This document shows, in pieces, positions 54,101 through 62,465 of a DNA stretch of 64,000 nt. The position numbers and the translations under genes were made by a program. Location of the stretch: contig NZ_AUJU01000004.1 in NCBI RefSeq assembly GCF_000424385.1, forward strand, positions 62,001 through 126,000, written 5' to 3'. The notes beneath the pieces were generated by a model, which had not been told where the DNA came from, did no database searches, and was given only the letters and a program-made list of their open reading frames with translations. The first letter of the stretch is position 1; each line of letters begins with the position of its first letter. This DNA comes from Butyrivibrio sp. LC3010 (GTDB taxonomy: Bacteria > Bacillota > Clostridia > Lachnospirales > Lachnospiraceae).

Positions 54101-54986
54101 CGCAGATAAGAAGAGCATCTTTGAAGATGGCGCTCTGACAAAAGAATATAAGGCTTCAGAGATTTATGTTTGCAAGAATAAGACAGCAAAGCCTACAGTA
54201 TTTATTCCTGTATTCCCCGGAAGTAACTGTGAGTACGATTCAGCACAGGCTTTTGAGAGAGCAGGCGCAAACACAATCGTTAAGATATTCAGAAACAGAA
54301 ATGCACAGGACATTGTTGAGTCAGTTGCTGAATTCAAAAAGTCTATCGAACAGGCACAGATTATCATGTTCCCCGGTGGATTTTCAGCCGGTGATGAACC
54401 TGATGGTAGTGCGAAGTTCTTTGCAACAGCTTTCCAGAATGAGAGCATCAAGGAAGCTGTAAATGAACTTCTCCAGAAGAGAGATGGTCTTGCACTTGGT
54501 ATTTGTAACGGTTTCCAGGCTATGATCAAGCTCGGACTTGTTCCTAACGGAGAAATCACAGGTCAGACACCTGAGAGTCCGACACTTACTTTCAACACTA
54601 TTGGCCGTCATATTTCAACAATGGCATACCTTAAGGTTGTAAGTAACAAGTCACCCTGGATGCAGGGCGCACAGCTTGGAGGAACATATGTAAATCCTGC
54701 TTCTCACGGTGAAGGAAGATTTGTAGCACCCACAGATGTACTTAAGAACTTATTTGAGAACGGCCAGATTGCTACACAGTATTGCGATCCTGACGGAGAG
54801 GTACATCTTGACAATCTCTGGAACATAAATGGTTCTTACATGGCAGTTGAGGGTATCACATCACCCGATGGCAGATGTCTTGGAAAAATGTGCCATTCAG
54901 AGAGAAGAGGCGATGGCGTTGCTGTAAATATCTTCGGTGAGCAGGATATGAAGATATTTGAAAGTGGTGTGAAGTACTTTGAATAA
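51111..54986 (+). CDS. purL: Phosphoribosylformylglycinamidine synthase, single-chain type
   Basis: A 1291-aa enzyme for the fourth step of IMP synthesis, making FGAM from FGAR, ATP and glutamine. Unlike the three-part PurS/PurL/PurQ of Bacillus, all parts are fused, as in Lachnospiraceae and other Clostridia. The N-terminal PurS-like part is followed by two AIR-synthase-related halves (TYWSDHCRHTTFGTEL, FKNETHNHPTEIEPFGGAAT, FGAGGVSVAIGELADGL). From about residue 1020 a class I glutaminase is present (FIPVFPGSNCEYD, FPGGFSAGDEPDGS, LALGICNGFQAMIKLG with the catalytic Cys). RBS AGGAGGAAT. Followed by carA and carB, an arrangement linking purine and pyrimidine synthesis. Confidence 0.97.
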   Translation: MSKVRRVYVEKKAPYAGKAKELRKEIKSYLGINSVSKVREFIRYDVENISDEVFDKACTTVFSEPPVDILYHETIEIPEGACIFSVEALPGQFDQRADSAVQCVRFIKGDEEPVIRTAVTYMLMGDITEDELKKIEEYVMNPVDSRIADEEKPETLVDNFDEPEDVKILDGFKDMAEDELKKLYESFGLAMTFNDFKWIQQYFHDDEKRDPSMTEIRVLDTYWSDHCRHTTFGTELKNVSFREGFYQAPIKASYDKYLSAREDIYADPKKREEKFISLMDIALMGMKKLKKDGKLTDMEESEENNACTVVVPVDVDYGNGPVTENWLVFFKNETHNHPTEIEPFGGAATCLGGAIRDPLSGRGYVYQAMRVTGAADPTVPVADTLKGKLSQKKLVRGAASGYSSYGNQIGLATGYVKEVYHPDYAAKRMEIGAVMGAAPQEHVIRESSDPGDIIVLLGGRTGRDGCGGATGSSKAHTADSILTCGAEVQKGNAPTERKLQRLFRRPEVSELIKKCNDFGAGGVSVAIGELADGLDVDLDKVPKKYAGLDGTELAISESQERMAVVVDPSQVDKFLEYAAEENLEAVKVAVVTEEPRLVLKWRGKKIVDIKRSFLDTNGAHQETEVEVLLPEKDDNYFNKYASEGVAKAFETNDVKKAWLSLMEDLNVCSQKGLVEMFDSSIGAGTVTMPYGGKYQLTETQAMVAKLPVLGGKTDTVTMMAYGFDPYLSSWSPYHGAAYAVTESIARIVATGGDYKKLHLTFQEYFQRMTSDKTRWSQPFTALLGSFEAQMRYGIASIGGKDSMSGSFFYEGDEKRASGEINVPPTLVSFAVDVAEGKDVITPELKAAGDYLIELPIDKDEYDLPDYEKVMARYDEIHDLMQKGYVKAAYAIDCYGVAAAISRMAFGNGFGVKIAGCVKHEDLFTNRIGNILLEVPADKAGDVLALREAREIGCVTDDGKFTVGDVVIDEAEALENWKSKLEKVFPSVAPVSEEDTESADKKSIFEDGALTKEYKASEIYVCKNKTAKPTVFIPVFPGSNCEYDSAQAFERAGANTIVKIFRNRNAQDIVESVAEFKKSIEQAQIIMFPGGFSAGDEPDGSAKFFATAFQNESIKEAVNELLQKRDGLALGICNGFQAMIKLGLVPNGEITGQTPESPTLTFNTIGRHISTMAYLKVVSNKSPWMQGAQLGGTYVNPASHGEGRFVAPTDVLKNLFENGQIATQYCDPDGEVHLDNLWNINGSYMAVEGITSPDGRCLGKMCHSERRGDGVAVNIFGEQDMKIFESGVKYFE

Positions 54987-54992
54987 TAAGCA

Positions 54993-55050
54993 TTTCCATG
55001 CGCAAGCTCGAATGCATGCTTGCATGCAAAGGAGAGCTTGCAAATGGAAA
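54993..55050 (+). other. Intercistronic stem-loop between purL and carA
   Basis: TTTCCAT (54993-54999) pairs with ATGGAAA (55044-55050) and GCAAGCTC (55002-55009) with GAGCTTGC (55034-55041); the loop contains the palindrome TGCATGCTTGCATGCA. There is no T tract. It fills most of the purL-carA gap, ending 39 nt before the carA start. It may be an mRNA processing/stability element or a target for a regulator; not a known riboswitch class. Confidence 0.7.
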
Positions 55051-55088
55051 GGCAACATACATTTATCTATTATTTTCAGGAGGAGCGA

Positions 55089-56294
55089 ATGAAAGCATTT
55101 TTGATTTTGGAGGATGGCACCGTTTTCAAGGGAAATGCCATAGGCGCCAAAAAGGAAGTGATTAGCGAGATAGTTTTTAATACTTCCATGGCGGGGTATA
55201 CCGAGGTGTTTACGGATCCATCTTATGCTGGACAGGCAGTTTGCATGACATATCCACTGATCGGTAATTACGGAGTGTGCAGGGACGATATGGAGTCCGA
55301 GCGCATATGGCTTGATGGTGTGATTGTCAGAGAGCTGTCAGATGTGGCATCAAATTTCCGTTGCGACATGACAATCCAGGAATTTCTTGAGGAATATGAG
55401 ATCCCCGGAATAGAAGGAATAGATACCCGTAAGCTCGTTCGTATTCTTCGCGAAAAGGGAACCATGAACGGTATGATCACAACTAATGAGAATTACAATG
55501 TTGATGAGATAATACCAAAGCTCAAGGCATATACTACAGGCAAGGTTGTTGAAAAAGTTTCCTGCAAGGAAAAGAAGGAAATAACAGGTAGTAAGGATCT
55601 TGCTGAAAATGGACCTCTTTCCGGAAGTGCAGTATTTAATAAAGATGATTTTGAGGCTTCCCTCAAAGGAGACCTCTCAAAGAGAGAAAAGCGTCCCAGC
55701 CTCGTTAAGGAATTAAATGGCAAAGGGTTAAAGGTTGCCCTTTTGGATGTTGGAGCAAAGGATAATATTGCAGCATCTCTTGCAGCAAGAGGTTGTGATG
55801 TTACGGTTTATCCTTACAATACAACAGCAGAGGAGATACTTGAGGGTAATCCGGACGGCATAATGCTGAGTAATGGCCCCGGGGATCCAAAGGAATGTAC
55901 AGGGGTTATTGAGGAGATCAAGAAGCTCTATGCATCAGATGTGCCGATTTTTGCTATATGTCTCGGACATCAGCTGATGGCCCTTGCAACAGGCGCTGAT
56001 ACTTACAAGATGAAATATGGTCACCGCGGTGGTAATCATCCGGTTAAGGATCTGGAGACCGGAAGAGTTTATATTTCTTCTCAGAACCACGGCTATGTGG
56101 TAGATACCGATAAGCTTGATCCGCAGGTTGCGGTTCCTGCATTTGTTAATGTAAATGATGGAACAAATGAAGGCCTTAAATATGTGGGCAAAAACATATT
56201 CACAGTGCAGTTTCATCCTGAGGCATGCTGTGGTCCACAGGACAGCGGATACCTCTTTGACCGCTTTATAGGTATGATGTGTGCGAAGCAATAA
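55089..56294 (+). CDS. carA: Carbamoyl phosphate synthase small subunit
   Basis: A 401-aa glutaminase subunit that feeds ammonia to CarB. ATG 55089 has AGGAGGAG directly upstream and matches the family start MKAFLILEDGTVFKG; an in-frame ATG at 55020 lies inside the upstream stem-loop and is rejected. The N-terminal CPSase small-chain domain shows FNTSMAGYTEVFTDPSY. The GATase class I domain has MLSNGPGDPKEC, IFAICLGHQLMALATGA with the catalytic Cys, and FTVQFHPEACCGP. It is somewhat longer than E. coli CarA because of a Lys/Glu-rich stretch at about 155-215 between the domains. carB follows 67 nt later. Confidence 0.97.
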   Translation: MKAFLILEDGTVFKGNAIGAKKEVISEIVFNTSMAGYTEVFTDPSYAGQAVCMTYPLIGNYGVCRDDMESERIWLDGVIVRELSDVASNFRCDMTIQEFLEEYEIPGIEGIDTRKLVRILREKGTMNGMITTNENYNVDEIIPKLKAYTTGKVVEKVSCKEKKEITGSKDLAENGPLSGSAVFNKDDFEASLKGDLSKREKRPSLVKELNGKGLKVALLDVGAKDNIAASLAARGCDVTVYPYNTTAEEILEGNPDGIMLSNGPGDPKECTGVIEEIKKLYASDVPIFAICLGHQLMALATGADTYKMKYGHRGGNHPVKDLETGRVYISSQNHGYVVDTDKLDPQVAVPAFVNVNDGTNEGLKYVGKNIFTVQFHPEACCGPQDSGYLFDRFIGMMCAKQ

Positions 56295-56361
56295 GCCATG
56301 CGTTCGTCAGATTTTAAAGCATCAGGAAAAAAACGAAGTAAAGCATAGGAAGGAAGATAGA

Positions 56362-59300
56362 ATGCCTAAAAATAAAGATGTGAAAAAAGTTTTGGTCATA
56401 GGCTCAGGACCGATAGTAATCGGTCAGGCTGCTGAGTTTGATTACGCCGGCACACAGGCTTGTCGCTCACTTAAAGAAGAGGGAATAGAGGTAATTCTTG
56501 TAAACTCTAACCCTGCTACGATTATGACAGATAAGGACATTGCAGATGAGGTTTACATTGAACCCCTCACTGTAAAGGTTCTTGAACAGATTATAGAAAA
56601 AGAAAAGCCGGACAGCGTGCTTCCCACCCTTGGAGGTCAGGCAGGACTTAACCTTGGTATGGAACTTGCTGAATCAGGATTTCTTGCAGCTCATAATGTT
56701 AAGCTCCTTGGAACAACTGCAGAGACAATTAAGAAGGCTGAGGATCGTCAGGAATTCAAAGATACAATGGAAAAAATCGGCGAACCCTGTGCTGCATCAC
56801 TTGTCGTACACAATGTAGATGACGGTGTTGCCTTTGCTGAAAAAATCGGATACCCGGTTGTGCTTCGCCCTGCATTTACCCTTGGCGGAAGCGGCGGCGG
56901 TATCGCTCACAACAGAGTTGAATGTGAAGAGATACTGGAGAATGGACTTCGTCTTTCAAGAGCAAACGAGGTTCTGGTTGAGCGCTGCATAGCAGGCTGG
57001 AAGGAAATCGAGTACGAAGTAATCCGTGACAGTGCAGGTAACTGCATAACAGTCTGCAATATGGAAAACATTGATCCTGTAGGTGTTCATACAGGTGACA
57101 GTATAGTAGTTGCACCTTCTCAGACACTTACCGATAAAGAGTATCAGATGCTCAGAAGTGCTGCACTCAACATTATTGATGAGCTTCAGATCACAGGTGG
57201 ATGTAATGTACAGTTCGCGCTTCATCCCACAAGCTTTGAATATTGCGTTATCGAGGTTAACCCCAGAGTTAGCCGTTCATCAGCACTTGCAAGTAAGGCT
57301 ACAGGATATCCGATTGCAAAAGTAGCTGCAAAGATAGCACTTGGATACACACTGGATGAGATTAAGAATGCCATTACTGGAAAGACCTACGCAAGCTTTG
57401 AGCCTGCGCTTGATTACTGCGTAGTTAAATTCCCCAGACTTCCATTCGATAAGTTTATTACGGCAAAACGTACACTTACAACCCAGATGAAGGCTACAGG
57501 TGAAGTCATGAGCATCTGCACCAATTTTGAAGGTGCAATGATGAAGGCTATCCGTTCTCTTGAACAGCATGTGGACTGCCTTACAAGCTATGATTTTTCA
57601 GAGCTTGATGATGAAGAGCTTAAAAACCGCCTTACTGTTGTTGATGACCAGAGAATATGGGTTATCGCAGAGGCGTTAAGACGCGGCATGAGTCATAATG
57701 AGATACATGATATAACCATGATCGATCTGTGGTTTATTGATAAGATCCACACTTTAGTCAAGATGGAATTAAAGCTCCTCAGAGTGGGTGAAAAGAGCAC
57801 TATAGCTAGACACAAGGTATCTGAGGAAAATGTACCTGAGCTTGAAGAAGCTAAGAAAATCATCAGCTATGATACACTTCTTAAGGCAAAGAAGCTTGAA
57901 TATCCTGATAAGGTAATAAGCAGACTTACAAGATTCTCAGTTGATACTATTAAAGCATTGAGAGATTTTTATGGCATAAAAGCTGCATACAAGCTTGTTG
58001 ATACCTGTGCTGCCGAGTTTGCTGCAGAGACTCCTTATTACTACTCAGTTTACAGCGATCAGGATGAGGAGAACGAAGCTCTTGATAGCAGTGGTGAATC
58101 TGCTGAAAAGAAAAAGAAGATTCTTGTTCTTGGATCAGGACCGATAAGAATCGGTCAGGGTATTGAGTTTGACTATTGCTCAGTACACGCTACCTGGGCT
58201 TTTGAAAAGGCCGGATATGAAACAATTATCATAAACAACAATCCTGAGACTGTTTCTACAGACTTTGATATAGCTGATAAGCTCTATTTTGAGCCTCTCA
58301 CACCTGAAGATGTAGAAAACATCGTAAGACTTGAAAAGCCTGACGGAGCAGTAGTTCAGTTTGGTGGACAAACAGCAATCAAGCTTACTCAGGATCTTAT
58401 GAAAATGGGTGTTAAGATTTACGGAACCAAGGCAGAGGATGTGGATGCTGCCGAGGATAGAGAAATCTTTGACAGAATCCTTGAAGAGACAGGTATTAAG
58501 CGTGCTGAAGGTGCTACCGTTTATACAGCCGAAGAAGCTAAGGAAGTAGCAAACAGATTAGGTTATCCTGTACTTGTAAGACCTTCTTATGTACTTGGCG
58601 GACAGGGCATGCAGATTGCACTTTCTGACCGTGAAATAGAAGAGTTCATAAATATCATTAACAGAATTGCTCAGGATCATCCCATACTTGTTGATAAGTA
58701 TCTGCAGGGAATTGAGACAGAAGTTGATGCAGTATGTGACGGTGAGAACATAGTAATCCCCGGAATAATGGAACACATTGAGAGATCAGGTATTCACTCC
58801 GGAGATTCAATTTCAGTATATCCTGCACAGTCACTGTCAGATAAGGTTAAGCAGACAATTGCAGATTACACTGAGAGACTTGCAAAAGCACTTCACGTAG
58901 TCGGACTTATAAATGTACAGTTCATAGCAGTAGGTGATGAGGTTTATATCATTGAAGCTAACCCCAGATCCTCTAGAACTGTTCCTTACATCAGTAAGGT
59001 TACAGGAATTCCGATTGTTGATCTTGCTGCACAGGTTATGATGGGTAAAAAGCTCACTGACCTTGGATACAAGCCCGGACTTCAGCCTGAGGCAGAGCAT
59101 ATAGCAATTAAGATGCCTGTGTTCTCCTTTGAAAAGATAAGAGGAGCAGAGATAAGCCTTGGACCTGAGATGAAGAGTACAGGTGAATGCCTTGGAATAA
59201 GCAAATCCTACAGTGAGGCTTTGTATAAAGCATTCCTTGGATCCGGTATCAGACTGCCTAAGCACAAGCAGATGATCATCACAGTTAAGGATTCAGACAA

Positions 59301-59658
59301 GGGCGAAGTTATAGATATAGCAAGACGTTTTGAAAAGCTTGGATATATAATCTATGCAACCCGCTCAACTGCTGATACCTTAAATGAAAACGGTGTTAAG
59401 GCAAGAAAGGTCAACAGAATCAATCAGGAATCACCTACAGTCATTGACCTTATTTTAGGCCACAGAATTGACCTTGTTATTGATACACCTACTCAGGGAC
59501 GTGATAAGAGCCGTGACGGATTCCTTATCAGAAGAACTGCCATCGAGACAGGCGTTAACGTAATTACAGCTCTTGATACAGCAAGAGCCCTGGTAACAAG
59601 CCTTGAGGATGCTTACAAGGAAGATACACTTGAACTGGTTGATATTGCCAAAATTTAA
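56362..59658 (+). CDS. carB: Carbamoyl phosphate synthase large subunit
   Basis: A 1098-aa synthase making carbamoyl phosphate from bicarbonate, ammonia and two ATP for pyrimidines and arginine. ATG 56362 with AGGAAGGAAG is preferred over an in-frame GTG at 56281. The two homologous ATP-grasp halves are clear: VLVIGSGPIVIGQAAEFDYA and LVLGSGPIRIGQGIEFDYC, VLRPAFTLGGSGGGIAHN and LVRPSYVLGGQGMQIALS, VIEVNPRVSRSSALASKATG and IIEANPRSSRTVPYISKVTG. An oligomerisation domain separates them. The C-terminal MGS-like allosteric domain (about 940-1098) includes DTPTQGRDKSRDG. No strong terminator follows. Confidence 0.98.
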   Translation: MPKNKDVKKVLVIGSGPIVIGQAAEFDYAGTQACRSLKEEGIEVILVNSNPATIMTDKDIADEVYIEPLTVKVLEQIIEKEKPDSVLPTLGGQAGLNLGMELAESGFLAAHNVKLLGTTAETIKKAEDRQEFKDTMEKIGEPCAASLVVHNVDDGVAFAEKIGYPVVLRPAFTLGGSGGGIAHNRVECEEILENGLRLSRANEVLVERCIAGWKEIEYEVIRDSAGNCITVCNMENIDPVGVHTGDSIVVAPSQTLTDKEYQMLRSAALNIIDELQITGGCNVQFALHPTSFEYCVIEVNPRVSRSSALASKATGYPIAKVAAKIALGYTLDEIKNAITGKTYASFEPALDYCVVKFPRLPFDKFITAKRTLTTQMKATGEVMSICTNFEGAMMKAIRSLEQHVDCLTSYDFSELDDEELKNRLTVVDDQRIWVIAEALRRGMSHNEIHDITMIDLWFIDKIHTLVKMELKLLRVGEKSTIARHKVSEENVPELEEAKKIISYDTLLKAKKLEYPDKVISRLTRFSVDTIKALRDFYGIKAAYKLVDTCAAEFAAETPYYYSVYSDQDEENEALDSSGESAEKKKKILVLGSGPIRIGQGIEFDYCSVHATWAFEKAGYETIIINNNPETVSTDFDIADKLYFEPLTPEDVENIVRLEKPDGAVVQFGGQTAIKLTQDLMKMGVKIYGTKAEDVDAAEDREIFDRILEETGIKRAEGATVYTAEEAKEVANRLGYPVLVRPSYVLGGQGMQIALSDREIEEFINIINRIAQDHPILVDKYLQGIETEVDAVCDGENIVIPGIMEHIERSGIHSGDSISVYPAQSLSDKVKQTIADYTERLAKALHVVGLINVQFIAVGDEVYIIEANPRSSRTVPYISKVTGIPIVDLAAQVMMGKKLTDLGYKPGLQPEAEHIAIKMPVFSFEKIRGAEISLGPEMKSTGECLGISKSYSEALYKAFLGSGIRLPKHKQMIITVKDSDKGEVIDIARRFEKLGYIIYATRSTADTLNENGVKARKVNRINQESPTVIDLILGHRIDLVIDTPTQGRDKSRDGFLIRRTAIETGVNVITALDTARALVTSLEDAYKEDTLELVDIAKI

Positions 59659-59758
59659 ATTTTTAAAATTTTTTTAGAATAAGTGCAACATTTTATATCC
59701 TCCATCTGTATATAGGTTAGAACAGCAAAAACACTATATACATTTGGAGGATATTATT

Positions 59759-61579
59759 ATGAGAAGAAAAATGAATGCAATATCAATGATATTAAGCGGA
59801 GCAATTTTGGCAAGTTCTGTCAGCGGATGCGGACAAAGCAGCGAAACAGTTGCTACAAGTGAGCAGACTTATTCTGAGGAACCAACTTATTCCGAAACTA
59901 CAAGTAATAATTCATCTGCTGCAGAAAACAGGAATTATGATGCCCAAACAAATACTGCAGTAGATAAAGGTTATGAGGCAACCGGTAACAAAAAAGAAAT
60001 TGCTGAGGCAGAGGTGGCGTCTTATGATACTACGGAGGCCGCAGAATATGAGGAAGACGGCTATTATGAGGGTGAGAGCAATGATGCTTATATGCCACAG
60101 ATGCTTGGAGATGAGGGCTGTGATGTTCCTTTTTATGAAGATCCATATTCAGGTAAAGCATTAGAGAATAATACAGAGTCCTATGAAAAGGATGAGGAAA
60201 ACGGATACAACATCACTTTGTCAAAACCGTTATCAACCTTTGCTGCTGATGTAGATACCGCTTCTTATTCAAACGTAAGGAGAATGATAGAGGATGGTTA
60301 TACACTTTCTGAAATCAATCCTGATGCAGTGCGCCCCGAAGAGTTTATCAACTATTTTTCATATAACCTGAATAAACCTGAGGGAAGAGACAAGTTCGGA
60401 ATAACCACAGAAATTGCCAGCTGCCCCTGGAATGAGGATCATCAGCTGATGTTTGTGGGCATGAAGACACAGGATATAGATTTTAGTGAGGCTCCTGAGA
60501 GCAATCTTGTTTTTCTTATAGACGTATCGGGATCAATGGATGAAGATAACAAGCTCCCTCTTTTACAAAAGACATTTAAGGCGCTTGTGGATGAACTACC
60601 GGATAGAGGAGTTATTTCCATAGTTACCTACTCAGGGGAAGAGAAGGTGGTGCTCTCAGGTGTAAGCATGAAGAAAAAAGCAAAGATCATAAGCGCTATT
60701 GATTCACTTGAAGCAAATGGCTGCACAAATGGAGAGGCAGGAATACAGAAGGCTTATGAAATTGCAAAGAAGAATTACATAAAGGGAGGAATAAACAGAG
60801 TAATCCTTGCTACTGACGGAGATCTAAATGTAGGAATATCAAGCCCTGACGATCTTGAGAAGTTTATTACCAATAAAAAGGATGATGGAATCTTTTTATC
60901 AATTATGGGATTTGGTGATGGTAACTATAAGGATGACAATCTCGAAAGACTTGCTGACTGCGGAAATGGTAACTACTCATACATTGATTCCTTATTTGAG
61001 GGCAAAAAGGTTTTTGTTGACGAGATGGGACAGACACTTGTAACTGTGGCAAAGGATGTTAAGCTCCAGGTTGAGTTTAATCCGCAGAGGGTTAATTCTT
61101 ACAGGCTTATAGGCTATGAGAACAGAATCATGAACGATGCCGATTTTAACGATGATACAAAGGATGGCGGCGAAATAGGCGCAGGTCATAGCGTAGTTGC
61201 ACTGTATGAAATCGTACCTGAAGACAGCAAGAGCGCAATAAAGCTTAAGTATCAGGATAATAAAGAGGCAGATAACGACAATTCTGATCAGGAATATGCT
61301 TCTGAATATGCAACAGTAAGTGTTCGTTACAAAGAGCCCGGAGCTGATAAGTCACAGCTTTTCTCAGTAGTTGTTGATGACAGAAACTTTAGTGATCAGG
61401 GAAGTGAAAATATACGATTTGCAGGGATGGTAGCTGAATTTGCAATGATACTTGGAAATAGTGAGTATAAAGGAACCGCATCATTAGAAGACATCATGGA
61501 TATGTATAAGACAGTAAAGAACAGAGATGAGTATAAAGATGAATTCAATCAGCTTGTTAGAATGGTAGCAAAAAGATAA
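59759..61579 (+). CDS. VWA-domain lipoprotein (YfbK-like)
   Basis: A 606-aa surface protein. ATG 59759 follows TTTGGAGG; an in-frame TTG inside that Shine-Dalgarno is rejected. Lipobox SSVSGC (Cys24) predicts lipid anchoring. Residues 25-140 are Glu/Tyr/Thr-rich and disordered. A YfbK-type N-terminal segment follows (FAADVDTASYSNVRRMI, RPEEFINYFSY). The VWA domain starts near 250 with the MIDAS motif DVSGS (255-259) and ATDGDLNVG. The C-terminal DUF3520-like part ends the protein (MYKTVKNRDEYKDEFNQLVRMV). YfbK-like proteins often neighbour ECF sigma factors; the next two genes are exactly that. Ligand binding by the metal site is inferred, role unknown. Confidence 0.9.
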   Translation: MRRKMNAISMILSGAILASSVSGCGQSSETVATSEQTYSEEPTYSETTSNNSSAAENRNYDAQTNTAVDKGYEATGNKKEIAEAEVASYDTTEAAEYEEDGYYEGESNDAYMPQMLGDEGCDVPFYEDPYSGKALENNTESYEKDEENGYNITLSKPLSTFAADVDTASYSNVRRMIEDGYTLSEINPDAVRPEEFINYFSYNLNKPEGRDKFGITTEIASCPWNEDHQLMFVGMKTQDIDFSEAPESNLVFLIDVSGSMDEDNKLPLLQKTFKALVDELPDRGVISIVTYSGEEKVVLSGVSMKKKAKIISAIDSLEANGCTNGEAGIQKAYEIAKKNYIKGGINRVILATDGDLNVGISSPDDLEKFITNKKDDGIFLSIMGFGDGNYKDDNLERLADCGNGNYSYIDSLFEGKKVFVDEMGQTLVTVAKDVKLQVEFNPQRVNSYRLIGYENRIMNDADFNDDTKDGGEIGAGHSVVALYEIVPEDSKSAIKLKYQDNKEADNDNSDQEYASEYATVSVRYKEPGADKSQLFSVVVDDRNFSDQGSENIRFAGMVAEFAMILGNSEYKGTASLEDIMDMYKTVKNRDEYKDEFNQLVRMVAKR

Positions 61580-61609
61580 AAACAGCTACGCGAGGACCTG
61601 CTCACCTAC

Positions 61610-61641
61610 GATTATTATTTTTCTGAGGAAAAATAATAATC
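61610..61641 (+). repeat. 32-nt hairpin element, copy 2
   Basis: GATTATTATTTTTC-TGAG-GAAAAATAATAATC, a perfect 14-bp stem with TGAG loop, preceded by ACCTGCTCACCTAC. Same length, loop and flanks as 17795-17826. A TATACT at 61647-61652 with TG two bases earlier follows at once, so the hairpin abuts the likely -10 of the sigma-factor operon and may overlap the promoter -35 region. Confidence 0.65.
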
Positions 61642-61688
61642 TGTGTTATACTATGCAGTGTTAGGATGAAAAAATGTTAGGGGAAACT

Positions 61689-62465
61689 ATGAACGTCATA
61701 ACACTGCATAGAACTCAGATATTTTATGATCTGCCTGATAGGCTTAAAACAATAATATCTGAGATGGGAAAAGCATTTGGGAAAAACAGAATAATATCCG
61801 GACTGAATCTGATGTTTGGGAAAAAACATCAGACATATTCAGAATCACTATCTTCATCTGTTAGAATGGCAAAAACATTGATTATGCTATCAGATGATAA
61901 TACTGCAAGAGAGGCAGAGAATCGTACTGTATATGCAGCTGATAATGCTGCAATTAAGGCAGAATCCGAATCCGTTCAGCCGGATGATAATACTGTAATA
62001 AAAGCAGGGAAAATCCTTGATCAGTATGGTAATTCAATACTGAGAGTTGCATACTCCTATTTGCATAACATGAGTGATGCTGAGGACATTCTTCAGGATA
62101 CTCTGATAAAGTACATAAAAAATGCGCCTGTATTCGAAAATGAAAAGCATGAAAAAGCCTGGCTCCTTACTGTGGCTGCTAATTTAAGCAAGAACAAGCT
62201 TGAATATCTTGGAATCAGGAAAACTGATGAGCTTTCAGAAGAGCTGGTAGCTGAAAACAAAGAGGACCTTGCCTTTGTTTGGGATGCTGTTAAACAGCTT
62301 CCTGAAAAATTCAGAGAGGTTATTCACCTTTTTTATCAGGAGGGATATTCAACTAAAGAAATAGCAAAAATTCTTAACAGAAATGAGTCTACCATCAGAT
62401 CCGACTTGAATCGTGGACGGCAGCAGTTAAAAAATATTTTGAAGGAGGCGTATGACTTTGAGTAA
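61689..62465 (+). CDS. ECF-type RNA polymerase sigma factor with long N-terminal extension
   Basis: A 258-aa sigma-70 family protein. ATG 61689 is preferred (AGGGGA five bases upstream) over ATG 61674. Residues about 110-175 are sigma region 2 (QYGNSILRVAYSYLHNMSDA, EDILQDTLIKYIKN). Residues about 195-255 are region 4 (LPEKFREVIHLFYQEGYSTK, EIAKILNRNESTIRSDLNRG). ECF factors usually have 160-190 aa; the extra 110 residues at the N-terminus (MNVITLHRTQIFYDLPDRLK, then Ala/Asp/Glu-rich sequence) are not sigma-like. The stop overlaps the anti-sigma start by 14 nt, so the two are translationally coupled. Likely autoregulated and expected to direct the surface-stress or VWA-lipoprotein genes. Confidence 0.92.
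   Translation: MNVITLHRTQIFYDLPDRLKTIISEMGKAFGKNRIISGLNLMFGKKHQTYSESLSSSVRMAKTLIMLSDDNTAREAENRTVYAADNAAIKAESESVQPDDNTVIKAGKILDQYGNSILRVAYSYLHNMSDAEDILQDTLIKYIKNAPVFENEKHEKAWLLTVAANLSKNKLEYLGIRKTDELSEELVAENKEDLAFVWDAVKQLPEKFREVIHLFYQEGYSTKEIAKILNRNESTIRSDLNRGRQQLKNILKEAYDFE

Noticed and set aside
55020..55088. N-terminal extension of carA
   Set aside because: It overlaps the intercistronic stem-loop and is not part of the CarA family; ATG 55089 has AGGAGGAG.
56281..56361. N-terminal extension of carB starting at GTG inside carA
   Set aside because: No homology to CarB and no Shine-Dalgarno; ATG 56362 matches the family start.
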